NCBI GenBank assembly: GCA_937877295.1
Contig: CALFIV010000104.1
Coordinates: forward strand, 1 to 9,278
Length of the DNA: 9,278 nt
Direction: 5' to 3'
Source of the DNA: an uncultured Clostridia bacterium
GTDB taxonomy: Bacteria; Bacillota_A; Clostridia; Christensenellales; CAG-138
A model generated the notes under the pieces. The model saw nothing but the letters and a program-made list of their open reading frames with translations. It did not search any database and was not told the DNA's origin. Below are positions 1 through 6,098 of the stretch, one piece after another. A program made the translations under genes and the position numbers. Each line of letters starts with the position of its first letter. The stretch's first letter is position 1.

Positions 1-8
1 AAATTATA

Positions 9-589
9 TCATACCTGTTGCGCCTTGGCAACGTCTTTTCCGATCAACGGCAGAACTTTGTCATCAAACGACTGTTTCTGCAGCGGCTGTGCTTCATCAA
101 GTTCGATGACGCCGCGCAGCACAGCGTTTTCCCGCATCATACGTTTGGCGTCGATCGCTTTCCGCGTCAGCAGGCATGTCGGTTTTTGCAGGGTTTTCAG
201 CTCCGAAAGGGTCGTCTTTGCTGCATCGCCGTCTGCATCAAAGGCATGTAGAATCACAAAGTCTGCCTGTTTGGCGGCCGTTTCGAAGTCGATCGCATGC
301 AGCACCGATTCGGCGTCGGAAAGGACGGTTGCACCAAGACCTCCAAACGGCTGCAGACTGTTTTGCACATGCTCTTTGTCAGCATCCGCATCTGCGCCGA
401 TCAGAATCTTGCGATAGCCGAAATCTGCAATTCTTTGTATGAGCGCACCTATGATCGCAGTGTCTTTTCCCGTTGTCTCCATCACCGCCGTCTCATTCGG
501 CAGAATCCCGATGATATCCATCAAACGGTCTCCGTTCGCATTATGCACAGATACCGTTTCGAAGCGTCCTTTCCGTTCCGTGACAAGTG
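9..589 (-). CDS. C-terminal fragment of a glycerate-kinase-like protein, cut off by adapter sequence
   Basis: This is a 192-residue fragment ending in a TGA stop at 11-9. It begins just after the adapter contamination and has no start codon of its own. The early part (VSVHNANGDRLMDIIGILP, then ETAVME, then GYRKILIG) follows the glycerate kinase pattern of 'V-V-x-x-x-G-x-x-V-x-A-x-F-G-I-L-P', 'T-A-V-I-E' and 'R-x-I-L-I-G'. However, the family's conserved GGSATNDGG-type loop should follow ILIG, and here it reads ADADADKEHVQN. The rest is also much shorter than in a ~375-residue glycerate kinase. If the resemblance is real, it is a degenerate or repurposed relative, and kinase activity is doubtful. 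The reading frame differs from that of the N-terminal fragment at 620-943. Deleting 29 bases (591-619) would fuse the two in frame, but a chimeric join of unrelated loci is equally possible. The family assignment is tentative. Confidence 0.5.
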
Positions 590-619
590 AGATCGGAAGA
601 GCGTCGTGTAGGGAAAGAG
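590..619. other. Illumina TruSeq adapter contamination (assembly artefact)
   Basis: The plus strand here starts AGATCGGAAGAGC and ends GTGTAGGGAAAGAG. All 30 bases match the reverse complement of the Illumina universal adapter; at 620 the sequence departs from the adapter (C instead of T). In translation it gives the well-known contaminant peptides SLHDALPI and LFPYTTLFRS on the minus strand and RSEERRVGKE on the plus strand. It sits inside a coding region and coincides with a reading-frame change. It is not biological, and any protein read through this point is wrong. Confidence 0.97.
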
Positions 620-943
620 CAGCGGATACGGTCCGAAGCTTTCCAGCGCATTCGCCTGAATAATCGGCTGATGGCTGCACAGTCTGCTCATCAGGCGATC
701 GCGCGACATCAGGACCTTGGCAGAGGAGCGCGCCTGCTTGATCCCGTAGAAACAAGCGATACAGATATAAACAGGTCCGCCTGATCCGACATCGTACGTT
801 TCCTGTGCGTCGTACAGCGTCACATCTTTCGGATCGGACGCATACAGCGCAGACAGCGCCGTTTCCCAGCATGCTCGTTTTGTTTCTTCGGAAAAATCAC
901 GGACCGGAAAACGAAAACCGATCGGAAAATACTGCCAGATCAT
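620..943 (-). CDS. N-terminal fragment of an unrecognised protein, cut off by adapter sequence
   Basis: This fragment has 108 native residues, from MIWQYFPIGF to GPYPL, before the adapter begins. The start at 943 is well supported: its ATG overlaps the TGA stop of the upstream ABC-F gene (TCAT at 940-943 on the plus strand, ATGA on the coding strand). GGAGGAG lies about five bases upstream, inside the end of the ABC-F gene. The gene is therefore translationally coupled to the ABC-F ATPase and very probably in the same operon. I recognise no family. There is no signal peptide and no clear membrane span, and the segment around residues 51-66 (DVGSGGPVYICIACFY) is hydrophobic with two cysteines. 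It does not contain the N-terminal APDSFKGSLSA-type motif expected of a glycerate kinase, so it may not belong with the fragment at 9-589. Confidence 0.6.
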
Positions 944-2862
944 GATTGCTCCTCCGTTTCAAAGGTCGATACAGCATGTTCTGCCGCTTCCAGTTGTTCG
1001 TACAGCGACGTTTCATCTGCATTCAATGCAGAGATCGTTTCGTACAGGCGTTCCATCTCGCGATACGCGTTTGTGCGCTGCGCCTCTTCCAACGCTTGCT
1101 CCGCTTGCTTACGTTCTTCTTCGTTTTGAACAATCAAGCGTTCGATCCGATGAACCTCCTGCTTTGCCTTCGCGCGTTCTGTACGCGTCTCTTTTCGTTT
1201 CAGATATGTGTTTTCGACAGATTCGTGTACGGATTTACGTTTCTCCGGCTTCCGTTCCACAATACGTTCAAACAGATCCTCCGACTCGTCCGTCTGCTCC
1301 ACCAGTCCGTTTTCGGTGAGAAGCAATACGCGATCCGCAAGTCTCCGCACCAGATAACGGTCGTGAGAAACGATGAGCACCGTACCCCCAAATTTTTCGA
1401 TCGCGTTTTCCAGCATTTCTGCGGATGCGATGTCCAGATGGTTGGTCGGCTCATCGAGCAGCAATACGTTCGCGCCGGACAGGACAAGCTTCAAAAGCCT
1501 GATTCTTGCTTTTTCGCCGCCCGACAGCGAAGAAATGCATTTTTCAATGTCGTCATTCCGGAACAGGAATGTGCCGAGCGCTCCCCGTAGCTGTGAATAA
1601 TCCATATGCGGAAAGGTATCGGACAGTTCTCCGATGACCGTCTGCGCATCGTTTAAGTCAAACGTATTCTGCGCATAGTATCCGATGCGAACGCCCGTCC
1701 CGATCTTATATGTGCCTTCCGTCGGAAGTTCCAGCCCAGTCAGGATTTTCAACAGGGTTGTCTTTCCGCATCCGTTTGCACCGATGATGCATACGCTTTC
1801 GCCTGCGCGGATCATGGTATTCAGGCCGGAAAAAATTCGCCGGTCTCCGAACGACTTGCCGAGATCGTGCAATGCCACCACCTCATTACCGGTTGGCGTC
1901 GGCGTTGAAAAATGGAACGCGATCGATTTTTCATCCTTTTCCGGAACGACCATGTCGCGTTTGATGCGTTCTATCTGCTTTTCTTTGGATGCGATGGTGA
2001 CATAATTGCGTTCTTGATTCCATCTGCGCTGCTGCGCAATGATGCCTTCGATGCGTTTGATTTCTTTCTGTTTTTGCAGATAAAGCTTCTGCTGCAGTTC
2101 GCGCTCGTCAAGCTTCAGTTCCATATACCGCGTATAGTTTCCCGCAGTTCCCCGCATCTTCCCGTTCTGCAATTCGAGCATCCTTGTAACGGTGTCGTCC
2201 AAAAAAGCACGGTCATGAGAAACGACAAGCACAGCGCCTTTGTAGAGCTTGAAGTAATCTTCCAACCATCGGATCGCCGTTATATCAAGGTTGTTGGTCG
2301 GTTCGTCCAGAAGCAGCAAATCGGCTTCCTCCAGAATCGCACGCGCAAGCATCGCCTTGCTGATCTGTCCGCCGGAAAACGTGGTAACGGGTCGCGCAAG
2401 ATCTTCCTCCGAAAAACCGAGTCCCAAAAGCGCGGAACGAGTCATTGCGCGAAACGTGCTGCCGCCGCCGCGTTCCAGCGCATCAAGCACCACCGCATGC
2501 CGTTCAATCAGGCGATCCCTCTGATCCGTTTCCGTTTCAAGGCCCTTCAAGATGCGCGTTTCCTCGGCTTCCAGATCGAGCAGCGGGCGATACGCTTCCA
2601 AAGTGAACCGGTAAAGATCGACCGATGCATCAAGCTTCGGAATTTGTTCGACATAGGAAAGCTTCGCACCTTGACGCATCCCGAATGAACCGGAATCATA
2701 GGGCTCTTTGCCCATCAGAATCCGCATCAGCGTTGATTTTCCGCATCCGTTTACGCCGATCAGACCGACACGCTCGCCCGGGCGGATCTCAAAGGAGACG
2801 TCCTCGAACAACGTTCGGTCCGCAAACGATTTCTTCAAATGTTCCACATGCAAAACTGACAT
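940..2862 (-). CDS. ABC-F family ATPase (YdiF/Uup-like)
   Basis: This is a 640-residue soluble protein with two ABC ATPase domains in tandem and no membrane segments, the hallmark of ABC-F proteins. Domain 1 has Walker A GVNGCGKST (36-44), signature SGGQ (163-166) and Walker B with DEPTNNLD (182-193). Domain 2 has Walker A GANGCGKTT (361-369), signature LSGGE (446-450), Walker B with DEPTNHLD (467-477) and switch His500. The charged helical linker at about 250-315 corresponds to the segment that contacts tRNA in the ribosomal E site in studied ABC-F proteins. A Glu/Lys-rich coiled coil at about 540-632 resembles the C-terminal extension of Uup/YdiF. The family acts on the ribosome, relieving stalls or, in some members, giving antibiotic protection; sequence alone does not show which. 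I chose ATG 2862 (MSVLHVEHLKKSF) over an in-frame TTG at 2880, because the family start aligns there. No Shine-Dalgarno sequence precedes it. The gene overlaps the next gene downstream by four bases. Confidence 0.93.
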   Translation of the reverse strand: MSVLHVEHLKKSFADRTLFEDVSFEIRPGERVGLIGVNGCGKSTLMRILMGKEPYDSGSFGMRQGAKLSYVEQIPKLDASVDLYRFTLEAYRPLLDLEAEETRILKGLETETDQRDRLIERHAVVLDALERGGGSTFRAMTRSALLGLGFSEEDLARPVTTFSGGQISKAMLARAILEEADLLLLDEPTNNLDITAIRWLEDYFKLYKGAVLVVSHDRAFLDDTVTRMLELQNGKMRGTAGNYTRYMELKLDERELQQKLYLQKQKEIKRIEGIIAQQRRWNQERNYVTIASKEKQIERIKRDMVVPEKDEKSIAFHFSTPTPTGNEVVALHDLGKSFGDRRIFSGLNTMIRAGESVCIIGANGCGKTTLLKILTGLELPTEGTYKIGTGVRIGYYAQNTFDLNDAQTVIGELSDTFPHMDYSQLRGALGTFLFRNDDIEKCISSLSGGEKARIRLLKLVLSGANVLLLDEPTNHLDIASAEMLENAIEKFGGTVLIVSHDRYLVRRLADRVLLLTENGLVEQTDESEDLFERIVERKPEKRKSVHESVENTYLKRKETRTERAKAKQEVHRIERLIVQNEEERKQAEQALEEAQRTNAYREMERLYETISALNADETSLYEQLEAAEHAVSTFETEEQS

Positions 2863-2868
2863 AAGAGC

Positions 2869-2897
2869 AGTATACCACAACTTTTGTTATTTGGAAA
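2869..2897 (-). promoter_or_regulatory. Candidate promoter for the ABC-F gene, possibly leaderless
   Basis: On the minus strand, TTTCCA (2897-2892) and TATACT (2874-2869) are separated by exactly 17 bases, matching the -35 and -10 consensus at 4 of 6 and 5 of 6 positions. Only six bases lie between the -10 box and the ATG at 2862, so transcription would begin at or next to the start codon. This fits the absence of a ribosome binding site. A competing candidate is an extended -10 TGTTATAAT at 2926-2918, which would give a leader of about 48 nt. Confidence 0.45.
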
Positions 2898-2935
2898 TAA
2901 TTCTTAGAAATTTCAAGATTATAACACATCTTATA

Positions 2936-2957
2936 TGCTATAATGTGATATAAGGAG
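2936..2957 (+). promoter_or_regulatory. Extended -10 promoter and ribosome binding site for the NlpC/P60 gene
   Basis: TGCTATAAT at 2936-2944 is a perfect extended -10 element. The -35 region (about 2916-2921) is poor, as is common with extended -10 promoters. The ribosome binding site AAGGAG at 2952-2957 lies seven bases before ATG 2965, so the leader is only about 15 nt. The 102-bp divergent region 2863-2964 is AT-rich and holds promoters for both flanking genes; I see no riboswitch or attenuator in it. Confidence 0.7.
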
Positions 2958-2964
2958 TCGAACG

Positions 2965-4428
2965 ATGGAGAAAAACGTACCGAGACTGCCCTCCGGCCGC
3001 AAAAAAATGATCCCGATGTGGTTGCGCATCACCTGCGCTTTGTTCCTTTGCACCTTGCTTGCGGGCGTCGGTTTGTACTTTGCCATTCAGCAGCATGCCA
3101 AACGTCTCTTTCAATCCGCCAATTCGACTTCCGAATATTTGACCGAGGATGAATCCTCCGTCCTAGCAAATCAGCAAACATCTGTCCCCTTGTCCGCGTC
3201 ATTCCTTGCCACCTTTATACCGACTGCCACGCCGGAACAGAATCGCATCAATGTTTCCCTCTACGCTACGCTGCAGCTCGGCGATAACAATTCTGCCGTA
3301 TCCGCGCTTCAGGAAAGACTGATGGACCTCGGATATATGGATGCGGACGAGCCGGATACGCTCTATAACGAATCAACGCGCAATGCCGTCATGCTGTTTC
3401 AGCGTGCAACCGATATGCCGATGACCGGAATCGCAACCGCAGCACTGCAGGAGATTCTGTTTTCCTCGGGAGCGCAGGAGTATCGCATTAAACTCAACGA
3501 TGACGGGCCGGACGTTAAGAGTATTCAACGTCAGCTTTCCAATCTCGGATACTATGCAGATCGCGTCACCGGGTATTTCGGTCCGCAGACGGAAGAAGCC
3601 GTGCTTCGCTTTCAATCGAAAAACGCGCTGAATACCGACGGCCAGATCACACGCGATGATTGGGATCTTCTCTACTCGGACGATGCTATCGAGCTTGCAA
3701 CGCCGACGCCCGAACCGACTCCCACTCCGACGCCGAAGCCGACGGCAAAACCGACTGTGAAGGCAACGGCTAAGACGACTGCGACGCCAAAAGCGACTGC
3801 GAAAGCAACCGCTAAGACAACCGCAACACCGAAAACGACTGCGAAAGCAACTGCTTCTCCGAAGGTTACGAACACGCCGAAAGCAACGAATACCCCAAAG
3901 GTTACAAATACACCGAAAGTAACGAATACACCGAAGCCGACGAATACGCCAAAACCCACCAATACGCCGAAACCGACGGCTACGCCTAAGCCGACGGCTA
4001 CGCCGAAACCGACGCCGAAGGCCGGGAACGACAACGCAACCTATGGAACGGGTGTCGACGAAATGATTCGCTGTGCAAAGGATCAGCTCGGCGATCCGTA
4101 TATCCTCGGCGACGAAGGGCCGAATTCGTTTGACTGCTCCGGATTGGTTTATTATTGCCTGAACAAATGCGGCGTCAAGGTTGGCCGCCGAAACGCCTAT
4201 ACCTATTCGAACAACGATAGCTGGCAGCGAATCGATTCCGTTGATGATCTCAAAAAGGGGGATTTACTGTTCTTCAAGAGCGACTCATCCGAAAAGGTCA
4301 ATCACACCGCGATCTATATCGGCAGCAACAAATTCATTCATGCAAGCGCCAGTAAGGGCGAAGTTGTTCAAAGCTCCTTCTCCTCCTATTGGTATCGGAA
4401 CTTTGTGTGCGGAAGACGCGTATTCTGA
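2965..4428 (+). CDS. Membrane-anchored NlpC/P60 peptidoglycan hydrolase with two peptidoglycan-binding domains
   Basis: This is a 487-residue cell-envelope protein that probably cuts peptide stems of peptidoglycan (gamma-D-glutamyl-diamino-acid endopeptidase activity is typical of the family). A positively charged N-terminus (RKK) is followed by one hydrophobic segment at about 19-41, with no clear cleavage site, so it is probably a membrane anchor. Two PG_binding_1 domains follow at about 100-166 and 172-238, each with the LQ-x-x-L-x-x-LGY and AV-x-x-FQ pattern. Residues about 246-352 form a Thr/Pro/Lys-rich linker that probably spans the cell wall. The C-terminal NlpC/P60 domain (about 364-487) has a complete Cys-His-His triad: Cys391 in DCSGLVYYC, His447 in NHTAIYIG and His459 in HAS. 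The start ATG 2965 has AAGGAG seven bases upstream. Its TGA stop overlaps the ATG of the next gene by one base. Confidence 0.93.
   Translation: MEKNVPRLPSGRKKMIPMWLRITCALFLCTLLAGVGLYFAIQQHAKRLFQSANSTSEYLTEDESSVLANQQTSVPLSASFLATFIPTATPEQNRINVSLYATLQLGDNNSAVSALQERLMDLGYMDADEPDTLYNESTRNAVMLFQRATDMPMTGIATAALQEILFSSGAQEYRIKLNDDGPDVKSIQRQLSNLGYYADRVTGYFGPQTEEAVLRFQSKNALNTDGQITRDDWDLLYSDDAIELATPTPEPTPTPTPKPTAKPTVKATAKTTATPKATAKATAKTTATPKTTAKATASPKVTNTPKATNTPKVTNTPKVTNTPKPTNTPKPTNTPKPTATPKPTATPKPTPKAGNDNATYGTGVDEMIRCAKDQLGDPYILGDEGPNSFDCSGLVYYCLNKCGVKVGRRNAYTYSNNDSWQRIDSVDDLKKGDLLFFKSDSSEKVNHTAIYIGSNKFIHASASKGEVVQSSFSSYWYRNFVCGRRVF
3700..4020 (+). repeat. Degenerate in-frame repeats encoding the TP-rich linker
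   Basis: Short in-frame units encode variants of T-N-T-P-K, T-A-T-P-K and A-K-A-T, for example ACGAATACGCCGAAA and close relatives. Synonymous differences between copies (CCG/CCA/CCC, AAA/AAG, ACG/ACA/ACC) show that the array is not freshly duplicated and that the amino-acid pattern is kept. Units near 3860-3975 (TNTPK) are more regular than those near 3740-3860. Copy number is likely to vary between strains, and the region is hard for short-read assembly. Confidence 0.8.
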
Positions 4429-5309
4429 TGTCCTGCGAAATTTGTCCAAGAAACTGTCAAATCGATCGAACAGTCGCATCCGGTTATTGTGGCTGTTCTT
4501 CTGTTCCGCTTGTCGCGCGCGCAGCGCTGCATTTTGATGAAGAGCCGTGCATCAGCGGTACGCGCGGCAGCGGGACAATTTTCTTTTCCGGGTGCAACCT
4601 GAAATGTGTTTTTTGCCAGAATATATCAATTCAGGACGGTACACTCGGCGAACCCTTCCCCGCGGATCGGCTTGCCGACGCAATGCAAAAGCTCTCCTCG
4701 CTCGGTGCGCATAACATCAATCTGGTAACCCCGACGCCCCATCACGATGCGATCACACGCGCGCTGAAAGCAGCCAAAGAGAGCGGCCTTTCCATTCCCG
4801 TCGTGTACAATACAAGCGCGTATGAATCGGTTGATACCATTCGTGCCTATCAAGGTCTCGTTGATGTGTACCTGCCGGATTTGAAGTATGTCGATTCCCG
4901 GCTGTCAAAGAAGTTCTCGCTTGCGCCGGATTATTATGAAACGGCGATTTCTGCCATTGAGGAGATGTATCGGCAGGTTGGTCCGATGGTAACCGACAAA
5001 AACGGTGTTGCCGTGCGCGGCGTGCGCATTCGCCATCTGGTCCTTCCCGGTTGTGTATTCGATACCCGTTCTGTTTTGGATGCGATCAAAGCACATTTCG
5101 GTACGGACTGTCCGGTTTCTCTGATGTCGCAGTTTACTCCGATTCCGTCTTGCAAATTGAAGCCTCTCGACCGTCCGCTTACGCAGCGCGAATACGACGC
5201 CGCCGTCGACTACTGTCTCTCGCTCGGCTTTACCGATGTTTTTATCCAAGAATTGACCAGCGTCGGTGCATCGTTTACGCCGCCGTTCTCAGATCATGTG
5301 AATTTGTAA
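4428..5309 (+). CDS. PflX-type radical SAM protein (COG1313 family)
   Basis: This is a 293-residue radical SAM enzyme. The [4Fe-4S]/SAM cluster motif CNLKCVFC supplies Cys56, Cys60 and Cys63 (CxxxCxxC), inside the characteristic stretch GSGTIFFSGCNLKCVFCQN. Further family marks are an N-terminal cysteine set (Cys3, Cys6, Cys10, Cys21, Cys23, in CEICPRNC and YCGC), INLVTPTPHH (97-106), VYNTSAYES (126-134), VYLPDLKY (147-154) and IRHLVLPG (201-208). These match proteins annotated as 'pyruvate formate-lyase activating enzyme related' PflX; their substrate is not established, and no formate-lyase gene is nearby. I chose ATG 4428 because the family starts at this cysteine cluster; an upstream in-frame start at 4389 would lie inside the hydrolase gene. 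The start overlaps the upstream stop (TGATG), and there is only a weak GGAAG about 12 bases upstream, so translation probably depends on reinitiation. The stop is directly abutted by the stop of the convergent HAD gene. Confidence 0.9.
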   Translation: MSCEICPRNCQIDRTVASGYCGCSSVPLVARAALHFDEEPCISGTRGSGTIFFSGCNLKCVFCQNISIQDGTLGEPFPADRLADAMQKLSSLGAHNINLVTPTPHHDAITRALKAAKESGLSIPVVYNTSAYESVDTIRAYQGLVDVYLPDLKYVDSRLSKKFSLAPDYYETAISAIEEMYRQVGPMVTDKNGVAVRGVRIRHLVLPGCVFDTRSVLDAIKAHFGTDCPVSLMSQFTPIPSCKLKPLDRPLTQREYDAAVDYCLSLGFTDVFIQELTSVGASFTPPFSDHVNL

Positions 5310-6098
5310 TCAACGAAAAAGCGATTCCAGATAGGCTGCAACGCCGTCGTCTTCGCATGCGCCGATTACAAGATCGGCTTTTTGTTTGACCAATTCGTTG
5401 CCGTTCGCTACACAAACGCCTGTCCCTGCCCACTCGATCATATCCAGATCGAGTGTATTGTCTCCGATTGCCGTCACTTCGCTTCGATCAATCCCGAGCA
5501 TGGCGGCAAGGCGTTCCAAAGCCGTCCCTTTTGTTGCGTTGACAGAGCCGAGCTCAATAAATCCCGGCTTTGACCCCAGTACGGAAATATGCCGAGGCAG
5601 CAGCGCCCGAATCTCACGTTGCAGCTCTGCTTCCCGGTCCATTGTAACAAAATAGAGCACCTTCGGCACACGGTCCAGCGAACGGTACAAAAGCTTCGGA
5701 TCTTCCACAAACGGAATCTGCAAGCTCGATGTATAACGCTCTGTGAATTCGTTCGCCTTACGGAAGATTACCGTGTCTTCTTCGTAGATCTGTGCATGGA
5801 TTTCAAACGCGTCTGCAATGGCGAATGCCGTAATGACGTCGACCGGACGAAGATAGCTTGCGTACAGATGCTCGCCGGTTTTTCCGTCGCTGATCATCGC
5901 ACCGCCGTAATGGATCAGCGGTCCGTTCAGTTCCAGCGCATCACGAATTGCCTTGCTGCCCAAAAAACCTCTTCCGGTGGCAAGCACGACCGTAACGCCA
6001 TGCGCTTCCGCCAAGTGTATGGCGCGTTTCAGCCGTTCCGACGGCATCTTTCCCGTTCCGATCAACGTATCGTCGATGTCAAGCGCTAATAGCTTCAT
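5310..6098 (-). CDS. HAD-superfamily phosphatase, Cof type
   Basis: This is a 262-residue HAD hydrolase with a large C2-type cap, as in Cof/YbiV/YwpJ sugar-phosphate and cofactor-phosphate phosphatases. Motif I is DIDDT with nucleophile Asp7 and acid/base Asp9. Motif II is Thr41 in ATGR, motif III is Lys190 in NATKGTALERL, and motif IV is GDNTLDLDM with Asp213 and Asp217. The cap lies at about 80-180. All catalytic residues are present, so it should be active, but the substrate cannot be read from sequence. Its ATG overlaps the folD stop by four bases, and GAGGAG lies about nine bases upstream. It is the last gene of the folate operon. A role on a phosphorylated pterin, folate-pathway or vitamin intermediate is suggested only by position. 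Its stop abuts the stop of the convergent radical SAM gene with no bases between. Confidence 0.9.
   Translation of the reverse strand: MKLLALDIDDTLIGTGKMPSERLKRAIHLAEAHGVTVVLATGRGFLGSKAIRDALELNGPLIHYGGAMISDGKTGEHLYASYLRPVDVITAFAIADAFEIHAQIYEEDTVIFRKANEFTERYTSSLQIPFVEDPKLLYRSLDRVPKVLYFVTMDREAELQREIRALLPRHISVLGSKPGFIELGSVNATKGTALERLAAMLGIDRSEVTAIGDNTLDLDMIEWAGTGVCVANGNELVKQKADLVIGACEDDGVAAYLESLFR
5361..5387 (+). terminator. Probable intrinsic terminator of the NlpC/P60-radical SAM unit, inside the HAD gene
   Basis: On the plus strand, GCCGAT (5361-5366) and ATCGGC (5373-5378) form a perfect 6-bp stem with the loop TACAAG. It is followed at once by TTTTTGTTT (5379-5387). It lies about 52 bases after the radical SAM stop codon and has the right polarity for it. 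The stem is short, and the bases also encode the KQKADLVIG stretch of the HAD protein, so chance cannot be excluded. Confidence 0.55.

Noticed and set aside
597..872. Upstream extension of the left-edge minus-strand ORF to a start at 872
   Set aside because: The part before the adapter is an Arg/Cys-rich shadow in a different frame from the real N-terminal fragment (943 to 620). It joins the true C-terminal frame only through adapter bases.
1912..2688. 258-residue plus-strand ORF opposite the ABC-F gene
   Set aside because: The composition has no domain character, and the opposite strand encodes an unmistakable ABC-F protein over the same bases.
2863..2964. Attenuator or leader peptide controlling the ABC-F gene, as in some antibiotic-resistance ABC-F genes
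   Set aside because: The divergent region is short, shows no terminator hairpin or small leader ORF with a ribosome binding site, and its best promoter lies right at the start codon.
3700..4020. CRISPR-like or intergenic direct repeat array
   Set aside because: The units are short, in frame and inside an intact coding sequence, with no spacers.
3672..4034. 120-residue Gly/Val/Phe-rich minus-strand ORF opposite the hydrolase linker
   Set aside because: It is the antisense reading of the TP-rich codon repeat (PTP and TPK codons read backward as GVG and FGV). It has no ribosome binding site, and its regularity is fully explained by the sense repeat.
4389..4427. Upstream start (4389) for the radical SAM gene
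   Set aside because: It would add 13 residues encoded within the hydrolase active-domain end, which do not fit the family N-terminus. The ATG at 4428 places the conserved cysteine cluster at the very start.
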